Shown: positions 19,963 to 28,062, counted from the stretch's first letter. The stretch: DNA of 64,000 nucleotides from Gallionella sp. (GCA_023259035.1 JAHFRA010000016.1:1-64000); one strand, 5' to 3'. Numbers and translations: made by a program. Notes: a model not told the origin generated them from the sequence alone.

Positions 19963-20453
19963 TCGCCACCTCTAGCAGGCAGTTTTGTGATCCAGTTTTC
20001 GCACAGTGCAAACAACGCGAGCAGCGTTTCTGCGGATATGGCCGCATCTGCCACATAAGGCGCAACAGCCAGCAAACGTCCCTGCTCCGACTGAAATGTC
20101 GCACCCTCGCCCATGCCGCGACCCAGAAACGCCAGCCATTTATCTCCGCTCAACATGGCCACTTCTTCACGCGGAAAACAACTGATCGCCACGCGGCGCA
20201 GCAGCACCGACAATTCACTGACAATGATCTGCGTTGAGGTTGGCTGCGCCTGATATTGCTGGCGCAAACGCGTCAGCTCAGCCAGCGCGCTACGACGCCA
20301 GTCATTGCGCTGACGGCGGCGATACAAGAAATACAACCCGAACAGGACTGCCACAACCAACACGGCCAGCAGCCACCATCCCGGCGCGGGCGGCCACCAC
20401 GAGATGGGCGCAGGCAAGTGGATGTCGCGCAACTGGCTCAAGTCCGGATTCAT
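19959..20453 (-). CDS. DUF4381 membrane protein of the Bat operon
   Basis: The 164 residues begin with a short proline-rich segment (LRDIHLPAPISWWPPAPGWW), then one transmembrane helix (WLLAVLVVAVLFGLYFLYRR) and a helical cytoplasmic domain with ELSVLLRRVAISCFPREEVA. This is the DUF4381 pattern, found in MoxR-DUF58-DUF4381-BatA operons. Function is unknown. It overlaps both neighbours by 4 bases (ATGA), so translation is coupled. Confidence 0.85.
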   Translation of the reverse strand: MNPDLSQLRDIHLPAPISWWPPAPGWWLLAVLVVAVLFGLYFLYRRRQRNDWRRSALAELTRLRQQYQAQPTSTQIIVSELSVLLRRVAISCFPREEVAMLSGDKWLAFLGRGMGEGATFQSEQGRLLAVAPYVADAAISAETLLALFALCENWITKLPARGGE

Positions 20454-21439
20454 CTGCGCACTCCCAAGCCTTGCTGCAAGGCCCGCAGCGGTTCATCTGC
20501 GGTGCCCAGCGGCAGCAGCGTCATTTTGTAGCGGCGGCAAAGTTGTTGCAGCTCTTCCTGCTGCCGGATAAAACGGGAGCGGTAGCGCTCGCGCAGTTGC
20601 GGGTTTTCGGTTGCCAGTGTCATGAAACTTTCGCCGTCGCTCAAACGGTATTGCCCCGGCGGCGGCAGCTCTTGTTCCATCGGGTCATGTATATCCACAA
20701 GCACGAGTTCGTTATGGCGGGCTAACTGCGCCAGTTGCGTGCTGCACTGTCCGTTGAGATGGGCGAAATCGCTCAGCAGGATGATGAGGCTGCCCGGTTG
20801 CGCCACGCTGCGCAGCCGCGTCAGCGCCTGGTTCAATGCCTGCTCGCTGGCCAGCGGATCGCTGGTGTGGTGGAGCCATGCGGGGTGGACGGCAAGCTGT
20901 TGCAGCAGATGCAGCAAGGGCGGCTTGCCGCGTTTGGGCCGCAGTTCGATGTGCGCCTTCTCGGAAAAGACCAGCCCGCCCAGCCGGTCGCCCTGATACA
21001 CGGCGCTCCACCCCAGCAATGCGGCAGCCTGGGCGGCGCGCACCGCCTTGAATGCGCCCTGCGTGGCAAAAAACATCGCGCTGCGCATGTCCACCCACAG
21101 CAGCACGGCCCGCTCGCGCTCCTCGCGAAACAGCTTGGTGTGAGGCCGTCCGGTGCGGGCCGTCACGCGCCAATCCAGCGTGCGCACATCGTCGCCCTGC
21201 GCATAGGCGCGCACTTCATCAAACTCCATGCCGCGCCCCTTGAAGGGCGAATGGTAATCCCCGCTCCCCAGCGCGCGGATGCGTCCAGGTTTGAGCGACA
21301 GCGCTTCGGCGGCGCGATGCAACGCGATCAGCGCGGGCAATGTGACGCGAACCACGCCCTCGCCCGTGCTGGCAGGACTTTCCGGAGATGATGCAGATGA
21401 TGAAAAAGGCGCCTGGATGCGCCGGGGAAACCGGATCAT
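20450..21439 (-). CDS. DUF58 domain protein
   Basis: This 329-residue soluble protein carries the DUF58 signature: GRGMEFDEVRAYAQGDDVRTLDWRVTARTG is conserved around residues 68-98 (hallmark RxYxxGDDxRxIDW), followed by a VWA-like region with LLWVDMRSAM and LIILLSDFAH. DUF58 proteins are constant partners of MoxR ATPases and may present a client to BatA/BatB. It overlaps moxR and the DUF4381 gene by 4 bases each. Confidence 0.88.
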   Translation of the reverse strand: MIRFPRRIQAPFSSSASSPESPASTGEGVVRVTLPALIALHRAAEALSLKPGRIRALGSGDYHSPFKGRGMEFDEVRAYAQGDDVRTLDWRVTARTGRPHTKLFREERERAVLLWVDMRSAMFFATQGAFKAVRAAQAAALLGWSAVYQGDRLGGLVFSEKAHIELRPKRGKPPLLHLLQQLAVHPAWLHHTSDPLASEQALNQALTRLRSVAQPGSLIILLSDFAHLNGQCSTQLAQLARHNELVLVDIHDPMEQELPPPGQYRLSDGESFMTLATENPQLRERYRSRFIRQQEELQQLCRRYKMTLLPLGTADEPLRALQQGLGVRR

Positions 21440-22431
21440 GGAACAGGAATCAGATTGATCAGTGTCTCGGTAAATTTATCCGGGGTATGCCCCTCGGCTT
21501 CCGCCTCGTAGCTCAGCAACACCCGGTGGCGCAACACATCGAAAGCCATGGTCTGAATATCTTGCGGCCCCACGTAATCGCGCCCTGCCAGCCAGGCATG
21601 GGCGCGGGCGCAGCGGTCCAGGGCAATGGTGGCGCGCGGGCTGGCGCCCCACTGCACCCATTTGGCAAGGGCAGGTTTGTAGGCAGCCGGATTGCGCGTA
21701 GCAAGAATGATTTCGATCAGGTAACGCTCCAGATTGTCGGCCATGTGCACCTTCAGCACTTCCTGGCGCGCGGCAAACAGGGTTTCCTGGCTGAGCTTGG
21801 GCATCGGCGATGCCGCGCCCTGAATCTGTTGCGCGGCTTCGCTACGGGCCAGTTGCAGGATCAGGCGTTCGGATTCGGCCTGCGGGTAATCGACTTTCAC
21901 ATGCAGCAAAAAACGGTCGAGCTGCGCTTCCGGCAAGGGGTAGGTTCCCTCTTGCTCGATCGGGTTCTGGGTGGCCATCACCAGGAATAATTTCGGCAGC
22001 GGATAGGTGGTGGTGCCCACCGTGATCTGGCGTTCCGCCATCGCCTCCAACAATGCCGATTGCACCTTGGCAGGAGCGCGGTTCACCTCGTCGGCCAGAA
22101 CCAGATTGTGGAACAGCGGGCCGCGCTGAAACTGGAATGACCCATCCTGCGGCCTGAAAATATCGGTCCCGGTAAGGTCGGCAGGCAACAGGTCGGGCGT
22201 GAACTGGACGCGGTGGAAATTGCCCTCGATGCCCTCGCTCAGCACCTTGATGGCGCGCGTCTTGGCCAGCCCCGGCGCACCCTCGACCAGCAAGTGCCCG
22301 TCTGCCAGCAGCGCGATCAGCAGTCTGTCGATCAGCGCTTCCTGTCCAATTATTTGTTGCGAAATATGTTTCTTAAGGAATTGAAATGCGGACTGTAAAG
22401 GTGATGGTTCTAACATGTCTCCCGTTTTCAT
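21436..22431 (-). CDS. moxR: MoxR-family AAA+ ATPase
   Basis: A 331-residue AAA+ ATPase, probably a chaperone acting on VWA proteins encoded behind it. Visible motifs: Walker A EGAPGLAKTRAI (the family often has GxPGxAKT), Walker B LVLADEVNRAPAKVQSALLE, sensor 1 LVMATQNPIEQEGTYPLPEAQLDRFLLH, and the C-terminal lid ending in VLLSYEAEAEG. It heads the operon moxR-DUF58-DUF4381-batA-batBC-batD. An ATG at 22416 is an alternative start with GGGAG only two bases away; the start at 22431 has no ribosome site, so the N-terminus is uncertain by five residues. Its upstream side borders the genomic island. Confidence 0.92.
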   Translation of the reverse strand: MKTGDMLEPSPLQSAFQFLKKHISQQIIGQEALIDRLLIALLADGHLLVEGAPGLAKTRAIKVLSEGIEGNFHRVQFTPDLLPADLTGTDIFRPQDGSFQFQRGPLFHNLVLADEVNRAPAKVQSALLEAMAERQITVGTTTYPLPKLFLVMATQNPIEQEGTYPLPEAQLDRFLLHVKVDYPQAESERLILQLARSEAAQQIQGAASPMPKLSQETLFAARQEVLKVHMADNLERYLIEIILATRNPAAYKPALAKWVQWGASPRATIALDRCARAHAWLAGRDYVGPQDIQTMAFDVLRHRVLLSYEAEAEGHTPDKFTETLINLIPVP

Positions 22432-22633
22432 AAGTTGTTTACATTTTGAAAAAATAATTTGAATGCGCCTAAGCGGCTATAGGAAATTCCTGTAAGTCGC
22501 TCAGACATGAGCTTCATAAAATAAAATAGAATCAAGCCACTACCATATAACTGAAAACCATAATTGGAGCCAAAAAACGTGCCAAAGTTCAACTCTTGCA
22601 TTTCTCTCAACGCACGATCAGTTTAACAAAAGC

Positions 22634-23185
22634 GTGTACCCGCTGCTCGTTCTGTTCACCGAATTACGAAAAGAAGAAGCCTCCCGCCTGGCTTGGGAGA
22701 ATGTAGACCTCCTCGACAAGACCTTAATCGTGCATGACACGAAGAACCACCAAGACCACACCCTGCCATTGTCTGATTTTCTGCTCGAACCATTACATCG
22801 CAGGAAAGCCGGGGCGGTAAATGAGTACGTCATCGTTGAGCAACGCAAACAGATGGACAGAATCACATTTGAATCCGGCGTTAAATTCACGATCCATGAT
22901 CTACGGCGCACTTTTATCACCATCGCCGAAAGTCTGGATATTTCAGCCTACGCCTTAAAGCGTCTCCTGAATCACAAAATGGGCAACGACATCACCGCCG
23001 GGTACATCATCATCGACGCGGAACGGCTACGTATTCCTATGCAGAAGATCACCGACCACCTGCTCAAGTGCATGGGTGTTAAACCTTCTGCCGAAATCGT
23101 AGACCTTGTGCGGCTAGCGCCGCAGTCCACTTCATCTACCGATAGCGTAGTAATGAAACAGTCGCAAAATCAGGGGAAAAAGTAG
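22634..23185 (+). pseudogene. 5'-truncated tyrosine recombinase (phage-type integrase)
   Basis: From the GTG at 22634 the frame encodes 183 residues, matching only the C-terminal catalytic domain of P4-type integrases. The catalytic set is intact: R12 (TELRKEEA), H88-x-x-R91 (HDLRRTF), H114 (LLNHKMG) and Y124 (AGYIIID). The N-terminal arm- and core-binding domains (usually 150-200 residues) are missing, and the AT-rich 200 bp upstream holds no matching frame. The gene is therefore a relic of an integrative element and marks the left side of the island 22.4-28.05 kb. Confidence 0.8.
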
Positions 23186-23228
23186 TGCCGCTTTACAATA
23201 CTAACGAGCGACTATACTATTACACAAG

Positions 23229-23510
23229 ATGATTAAATCCTTTGCTGATAAAGCCACGGCAGCGGTATTTTCCGGGCAGCTTGTTCGCCGACTTCCCCGT
23301 GACATACAGGGAATAGCTCGGCGGAAACTCAAGCTCATTGATGCCACGAGCAGAATCGGGGAATTGCGCATACCGCCCGGCAACCGCCTGGAACTGTTGA
23401 GTGGTGATCGCGCCGGACAATGGAGCATCCGTATCAACGATCAATGGCGGATATGTTTCGGATGGAAAGATGGTCACGCAGGCGATGTAGAAATCGCCGA
23501 CTACCACTAG
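23229..23510 (+). CDS. higB: HigB-type RelE-superfamily toxin
   Basis: The 93-residue protein matches HigB ribosome-dependent mRNA interferases: IKSFADKATAAVFSG at the N-terminus, ARRKLKLIDAT in the middle, then PPGNRLELLSGDRAGQWSI and INDQWRICFGW with the closing DVEIADYH. It precedes its antitoxin by 9 bases, the usual HigB-HigA order. A possible promoter is TTTACA (23192-23197) with TACTAT (23215-23220) 17 bases apart, which would leave almost no leader. It probably stabilised the island. Confidence 0.92.
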   Translation: MIKSFADKATAAVFSGQLVRRLPRDIQGIARRKLKLIDATSRIGELRIPPGNRLELLSGDRAGQWSIRINDQWRICFGWKDGHAGDVEIADYH

Positions 23511-23519
23511 GAGAATGAA

Positions 23520-23867
23520 ATGAGTATTCAACGCGAAGAATTGGACACCATGAAGTGGGGCAATATCGCCACAGGCGAAAAGCTTGCGCCGGTACACCCT
23601 GGCGAAATCCTGTTGCATGATTTTATCGAACCAATGGGGCTAACTCGCTACAAGGTCGCAAAGTTTGCAAGCGTCCCCCAACGCCGCATCGATGAAATCT
23701 GCATCGGGAAACGCTCTGTTACCGCCGACACCGCTATGCGCCTTGGCCGCCTGTTCGGTATGTCCGCACAAACGTGGATGAACCTGCAAGCTCAGTATGA
23801 TTTGGAAGTCGCCGAAAACGAATTTGGCGACAAGATTGACCATGAGGTTATGCCGTTAGCGGCATGA
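23520..23867 (+). CDS. higA: HigA-type XRE antitoxin
   Basis: A 115-residue protein with the HigA pattern: APVHPGEILLHDFIEPMGLT, a helix-turn-helix (VAKFASVPQRRIDEICIGKR), and AMRLGRLFGMSAQTWMNLQA. HigA neutralises HigB and represses their shared promoter. A start at the internal ATG 23550 (MKWGNIATG) is also possible; the first ATG has AGGAGAATGAA upstream and is preferred. It follows higB in one operon. Confidence 0.92.
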   Translation: MSIQREELDTMKWGNIATGEKLAPVHPGEILLHDFIEPMGLTRYKVAKFASVPQRRIDEICIGKRSVTADTAMRLGRLFGMSAQTWMNLQAQYDLEVAENEFGDKIDHEVMPLAA

Positions 23868-24350
23868 TGTGACAGCATAAGCGCACACACCCTCGAAGAA
23901 GCGATCGCGGAAGTCTTCAATCGCTCAGGTGGCGCAATTAGATTTGGGAGCGATGGTGGCGGCTTTTTCATCTTCCCGGATCAGTCAGACTTCCACTACT
24001 CCGTGCATCCCAGTCAAGGCTCTCCACCGCCCTTATAGCCTGCACCACACTCCACCAAAGCAAACATTGCCGACACAACGGGCGGATAAATTCGCCCCTC
24101 AATTCATCCGCTCGGATACACTTAAAGCAGCATAGAACACCTTAAAACACGGCTGTTTTGACTCGTCCCCACCAATCCACCAAATCCACCAAGGGCGGGA
24201 TCGCGCCGACTGCTGCCGCGCGCCAGCGCGGCACAGGCGGGCGAAGTCCGCCCTAGACTTGTTTAATGGACACTTAATTACTGAAAAAGCCGGTAGAAAA
24301 AACTATTGGAAGCATATAACACATTATACAATAATAGCCTTTTTATTTCC
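23868..24350. other. Gene-poor island spacer with a coding relic and nested hairpins
   Basis: No intact gene is visible in this 480-bp stretch. The higA frame continues past its stop and gives about 50 residues, including TLEEAIAEVFNRSGGAIRFG and SDGGGFFIFPDQSDF, without any start codon; it looks like the 3' end of a lost gene I do not recognise. Further right, a hairpin GCCGCGC-GCCA-GCGCGGC (24215-24232) is nested inside GGGCGG...CCGCCC arms (near 24193 and 24253), preceded by short CCACCAAAT-like direct repeats. The last 100 bases are very AT-rich. Confidence 0.5.
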
Positions 24351-24382
24351 TTGACTTATATTCAACACAACATTATTGTTGT
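24351..24382 (+). promoter_or_regulatory. Promoter with operator palindrome for the candidate defence operon
   Basis: TTGACT (24351-24356), a 17-base spacer and TATTGT (24374-24379) form a credible sigma-70 promoter. A perfect inverted repeat ACAACA-TTAT-TGTTGT (24367-24382) covers the -10 box, which is where an XRE-type autorepressor would bind. The predicted transcript start falls on or next to the ATG at 24386, so the message may be leaderless. Confidence 0.6.
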
Positions 24383-24385
24383 CGT

Positions 24386-24865
24386 ATGTTGCCCGACCTC
24401 GAAAATCTAAATTCTAGTCCGTGGAATATTCTACCGCTCGGGATTCACCTTGCATCCCTTACAGAGATTGAGATTGCATTCGCAACAAATCACTGTCGCA
24501 GGCAGCTATTTGAGGGGCTACTAGCTGGAACAAAGGCTCTAGCCACGGCGGGTTGCCAATATCTATATCTAGATGGCAGTTACGTTACTGGCAAGCCAAA
24601 TCCCGGAGATTACGATGCATGTTGGGATCCTAGTGGAGTTGATCCAGCCTTACTTGACCCAGTTTTTTTAGATTTTTCAAATGCACGACTAAACCAGAAA
24701 AATAAATTCAAAGGAGAATTTTTCCCCTTCGGCGCCCAAGCTGCAGCAGGAAAAGCTTTCATTGATTTTTTTCAAATCGATAGATTTACAGGCTTACCCA
24801 AAGGAATTGTCTTAATCAATCTCGCAAATGAATCCTTTGTGACCAACAGGGGAGCACAGCCATGA
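24386..24865 (+). CDS. DUF6932-type, nucleotidyltransferase-like protein
   Basis: This 159-residue protein carries GCQYLYLDGSYVTGKPNPGD, followed by D75-Y-D77. The GS...DxD arrangement is the core of minimal nucleotidyltransferase folds such as MntA-type antitoxins, and the overall pattern fits what I remember as DUF6932. The catalytic residues G64, S65, D75 and D77 look intact. It overlaps the following XRE/protease gene by 4 bases (ATGA), so the two are coupled. There is no ribosome site before the ATG, and the promoter -10 box ends only 6 bases upstream. A role as toxin, antitoxin or modifying enzyme is inference. Confidence 0.6.
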   Translation: MLPDLENLNSSPWNILPLGIHLASLTEIEIAFATNHCRRQLFEGLLAGTKALATAGCQYLYLDGSYVTGKPNPGDYDACWDPSGVDPALLDPVFLDFSNARLNQKNKFKGEFFPFGAQAAAGKAFIDFFQIDRFTGLPKGIVLINLANESFVTNRGAQP

Positions 24866-26139
24866 TATACAACGAGCTACAACACAAAATCTCAGTTAGC
24901 CAAATTAATAAACTTCGCGCATCTATTGAAACCCTAAGTGGATTAAATAATTCTGAATGGCTAATTGATGCACAGCGGAGTGCAATTCAAAGTCAAATAT
25001 CAGAATTAGAAGCTGAGATTATGGAATATAACTTACTGAAAAGTGGGCATACCAAATTTAGCGAATGCTCAGACCTCAGCATGTTACCTAAAGTGTTGAT
25101 TCAATCCCGTATAGCCAAAGGAATGTCTCAAAAGGATTTGGCAGAGGCGCTTGACATACCTGCGCAACAAATTCAGCGGTATGAAGCGACTAACTATATG
25201 GGAGCCAGCTTGTCTCGGCTAATTAAAATTGCGGACATTTTGGAAATAAACATTCATGGAGCTTGGGGCGCATCTGAAGAAAGCGCTGGCAGTACGATTT
25301 TTGCTTGGAAAGATTCCAACGCCGTTGATTGGGGAAAGTTCCCACTCAAAGAAATGATTTCTAAGGGATGGCTGAATTTATTGAATCAAGCGTCTCCAGC
25401 TCAAGCTGCGAAGAACTACTTTGAACAATATGCTGGTTTTCAGTATGCGTCGGCTTTACATAGGAAAAAATTCTATGGCGAAAGCTCTCCAAACGAATAT
25501 TCACTGCTGGCATGGCAAGCCCGGATCTTGCAGAAAGCGAAAACAGAAATTGAACTAGGCAAAATCGCCACTGAATTCGATTTTAATGACACATGGATTG
25601 CTAAATTAGTTAATTTATCAACAGAATCAGATGCACCTATTAAGGTGAAAAAATATCTCGCTCAAAAAGGAGTGATATTAATCACCGAAGATCACCTTAA
25701 GGGTACATACCTTGATGGCGCCGCGATGCTCTCCGAATTCGGCAATCCAGTTATTGGATTAACGCTTCGTCATGACCGATTAGATAATTTCTGGTTTGTT
25801 TTACTACACGAACTAGGGCATGTATTCCTGCATCTTTTTGATTCCCTAAATATGGATTTCTTTGATGAAGAGAATGATTCCCAAGAGGATGAAATTGAAA
25901 AAGAAGCCGATCTATTTGCCCTGAATCATCTCATCTCATATGAAAACTGGGAGGGATGCTTATCTCGATTCTCAATGTCGAGGGAGGCCGTCATAGCTGA
26001 TGCTCATACCCTTGGTATTCACCCGAGCATTCTCGCGGGTCGAATCCGAAAAGAACAAAATAAATACTCCATCCTTAATGACCTGATGGGACAAGGTGAG
26101 GTACGTAAATCATTGGAGGAGAACTATGATGGTAATTAA
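24862..26139 (+). CDS. XRE regulator fused to ImmA/IrrE metalloprotease
   Basis: A 425-residue protein with three parts. Residues 10-60 form a probable coiled coil. Residues 76-130 form an XRE helix-turn-helix (MSQKDLAEALDIPAQQIQRY). The C-terminal half is an ImmA/IrrE peptidase with the zinc motif HELGH (H316, E317, H320) and a downstream acidic ligand in KEADLFALNH. Proteins of this layout cleave or sense partners and trigger lysogeny switches, DNA-damage responses or toxin-antitoxin defence. The HTH is the natural candidate to bind the palindrome at 24367-24382. Codon use is AT-rich compared with flanking genes. Confidence 0.85.
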   Translation: MIYNELQHKISVSQINKLRASIETLSGLNNSEWLIDAQRSAIQSQISELEAEIMEYNLLKSGHTKFSECSDLSMLPKVLIQSRIAKGMSQKDLAEALDIPAQQIQRYEATNYMGASLSRLIKIADILEINIHGAWGASEESAGSTIFAWKDSNAVDWGKFPLKEMISKGWLNLLNQASPAQAAKNYFEQYAGFQYASALHRKKFYGESSPNEYSLLAWQARILQKAKTEIELGKIATEFDFNDTWIAKLVNLSTESDAPIKVKKYLAQKGVILITEDHLKGTYLDGAAMLSEFGNPVIGLTLRHDRLDNFWFVLLHELGHVFLHLFDSLNMDFFDEENDSQEDEIEKEADLFALNHLISYENWEGCLSRFSMSREAVIADAHTLGIHPSILAGRIRKEQNKYSILNDLMGQGEVRKSLEENYDGN

Positions 26140-27208
26140 GGTGAGCCAATATGTGCCCGTATTAAAATGGCGACAAGGTGAATATCAGGCCTTATCTCGC
26201 CTTACAAATACAATTAAGGATTCAATTACTCCTCTCATAATCATTCCACCCGTCGAGTATGACTTTGAAGAGAAGAAATTAAAAAAGACAACACAAGAAC
26301 ACGTCGAAACTTTCCCGAAGCGTTTGCATTCAAAATGGGGGAAAAAGAAAGCGCTAATTGATCTTCACAGTAGTCTGGAAGAGTCGGCCATGGATGATGG
26401 CAGATTGGCTGTTGAATATATTTTTGATGAGCTACGCAAGACCAGTTGTGCGGCCATCCCGGTAGTAAAACTATCCAATAAAAATGAGTACATGGAGGCC
26501 GTCAAAAGAATATTACTCGCCGATCAAAATGGGGTTTGTATTCGGATAACTTTGCCAGAATTAATTAATGTAGCAGCCTTAAATATGAGGCTGCAAATGC
26601 TGACTCACAATCTCGATTTAGTTTACGCAAAAATTGATTTAGTAATTGATTTAGAGAGACCTGAATCATTTGAGCCATACACCATTTTTTCCAAAGCACT
26701 CACCAACAACATTAAGAAGATTGCGGACATTCAAAAATTTCGCTCTTTTGCACTAGTTGGCACATCACTGCGCCTTACCGGTGTTAAACGACCTGGCGGG
26801 GAACTCATACGACATGAGTGGCATTTATATAATCAGCTTGTTATTGACTTACATACTATAAGAATTCCAACCTACGGCGACTATTCCATTGAGACGCCTG
26901 ATTTTTCTGCCATAGATATGCGAAAAATCAGACCTTCCGGGAAAATTGTGTATACCAGTGATGACGTCTGGTTTGTAGCTAAAGGCCCTGCCTTTAGGGG
27001 GAATGAGTATCAAATGGTAGAGCACTGTAAAACGATAGTGAACTCAGTCCATTGGTGCGGAGCTAAATATTCAAATGGAGACCTCAGAATCAATAGCACC
27101 TTATTGGGAACTGAAAATACAGGAAACTTATCTACGTGGAAGCAAGTGGGTGTAAGCCATCATTTAGTAAAGGTCGTTGAACAACTCTCCAAGCTTCACG
27201 CTTCATAA
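26126..27208 (+). CDS. Beta-family protein (Pfam Beta_protein type)
   Basis: ATG 26126 gives 360 residues and has a strong ribosome site (GGAGGAG) inside the end of the upstream gene, which it overlaps by 14 bases; the earlier ATG at 26096 lacks one. The N-terminus YVPVLKWRQGEYQAL with ITPLIIIPPVEYD is the hallmark of the beta protein family, which shares this block with sce7725-type proteins. The rest looks like an alpha/beta barrel (VVKLSNKN; YAKIDLVIDLE; FALVGTS). Biochemical function is unknown. The 3' end overlaps the convergent nuclease gene by 77 bp. Confidence 0.75.
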   Translation: MMVIKVSQYVPVLKWRQGEYQALSRLTNTIKDSITPLIIIPPVEYDFEEKKLKKTTQEHVETFPKRLHSKWGKKKALIDLHSSLEESAMDDGRLAVEYIFDELRKTSCAAIPVVKLSNKNEYMEAVKRILLADQNGVCIRITLPELINVAALNMRLQMLTHNLDLVYAKIDLVIDLERPESFEPYTIFSKALTNNIKKIADIQKFRSFALVGTSLRLTGVKRPGGELIRHEWHLYNQLVIDLHTIRIPTYGDYSIETPDFSAIDMRKIRPSGKIVYTSDDVWFVAKGPAFRGNEYQMVEHCKTIVNSVHWCGAKYSNGDLRINSTLLGTENTGNLSTWKQVGVSHHLVKVVEQLSKLHAS

Positions 27209-27830
27209 CCTGCTTTTTTATCCACGACGATAATTCCCTGATCGAAGTTAGTTGAGCCAATTGTTGGTATAGCACCACCCTTGATTGATTTTGTTTATTT
27301 CCAACAACCCCGAGACTATCAAGCAGCTCTATAGCTTCATTTTTCCACAATAAATGAGCGAACGATATCGCTTTAATCTCAGGATTTTTTTGCGCACGTC
27401 GGATGGTTGAGAACCTTATGCCTCCTCGCACCCCCTTCTCGGCTAATAAAACTCCACACCAATAAGGAGCAACGGACAGCACTCCCTCTAAATGGTTAGG
27501 AGCAACTACAAAGGTTAATTTTTCCAAGCATTCTCTGTAAATTTGCAACTGATCATAAAACCTATCGAGAGTATCTTTTGAGCTTTTGATTTCGTAACCA
27601 TGAAGGCATCCATTAAAGACGGCTATATCAATCCGATTCCTCCCATGAGCCAGACCAAGCTCATCGACAACAAAAGTTTTTTCGCACTGATGATATCCCC
27701 TCAGCTTCTGCGCATGTAAGGCTCTCCTAATTTCAAAGTCAGAACTATGGCTCACCAAATTGCACCTTATCTTTGCGTCGTTGAAGGAGTTTAAGTTTTC
27801 TTGCATTCTTGGCATCGTGAGTTGCCACAT
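27132..27830 (-). CDS. sce7726-family PD-(D/E)xK nuclease-like protein
   Basis: The 232-residue protein has IRRALHAQKLRGYH, VVDELGLAHGRNRIDIAVF and GYEIKSSKDTL in order. E57, D68, the E80-x-K82 pair and Q94 reproduce the PD-(D/E)xK nuclease core. The overall order matches what I remember as the sce7726 family, named from Sorangium together with neighbouring sce7725, which has a beta-protein-like N-terminus. Here the two genes converge and overlap tail to tail by 77 bp. The start could also be ATG 27815 or 27806. Nuclease activity is inferred from the motif. Confidence 0.75.
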   Translation of the reverse strand: MWQLTMPRMQENLNSFNDAKIRCNLVSHSSDFEIRRALHAQKLRGYHQCEKTFVVDELGLAHGRNRIDIAVFNGCLHGYEIKSSKDTLDRFYDQLQIYRECLEKLTFVVAPNHLEGVLSVAPYWCGVLLAEKGVRGGIRFSTIRRAQKNPEIKAISFAHLLWKNEAIELLDSLGVVGNKQNQSRVVLYQQLAQLTSIRELSSWIKKQVMKREAWRVVQRPLLNDGLHPLAST

Positions 27831-27912
27831 GAGTTACAAATCACGCAAGCCAATCATATAAACATCGTAGCTCGCCTGCATATTATAAATTCCCCAAGTA
27901 GTGTCGCATAAC

Positions 27913-27933
27913 GGTCTACTAATGGTCTACTAA
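27913..27933. repeat. Tandem 10-bp repeat next to the tRNA
   Basis: GGTCTACTAA occurs at 27913-27922 and again at 27924-27933, between the nuclease gene and the tRNA terminator. Short iterons at such a site can be integrase arm-type or excisionase sites, which fits an island end; function is inferred only. Confidence 0.5.
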
Positions 27934-27937
27934 CTTA

Positions 27938-27974
27938 AAAACAAAAGGCTCACATTTCTGTAAGCCTTTGTTTT
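27938..27974 (-). terminator. Terminator behind the CAU tRNA
   Basis: Minus-strand hairpin AACAAAGGCT...AGCCTTTTGTT with an ACAGAAATGTG-type loop, followed by T residues. It starts 2 bases after the tRNA CCA end and is largely symmetric, so it could also stop plus-strand transcripts. Confidence 0.7.
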
Positions 27975-27976
27975 AA

Positions 27977-28053
27977 TGGTGGGTCGTCAGGGACTTGAAC
28001 CCCGGACCAAAGGATTATGAGTCCTCTGCTCTAACCAACTGAGCTAACGACCC
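27977..28053 (-). tRNA. tRNA with CAU anticodon (tRNA-Met or tRNA-Ile2)
   Basis: A 77-nt cloverleaf: acceptor arm GGGUCGU pairs with ACGACCC, D-arm block AGCUCAGUUGGUUAGAGC, anticodon loop CUCAUAA (anticodon CAU), T-arm GGUUCAAGUCC, and an encoded CCA end. CAU can be elongator methionine or lysidine-modified isoleucine; an initiator is unlikely because the first pair G-C is normal. The 3' end faces the genomic island, a usual integration target. Confidence 0.95.
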
Positions 28054-28062
28054 GAAAGCGGT

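Noticed and set aside
23880-24036. A separate gene directly after higA
   Set aside because: The open frame has no start codon and follows the higA stop in the same frame; described as a relic only.
22432-28053. A CRISPR array or a second tRNA 3' end in the island
   Set aside because: No regularly spaced direct repeats and no second copy of the tRNA end were found by eye.
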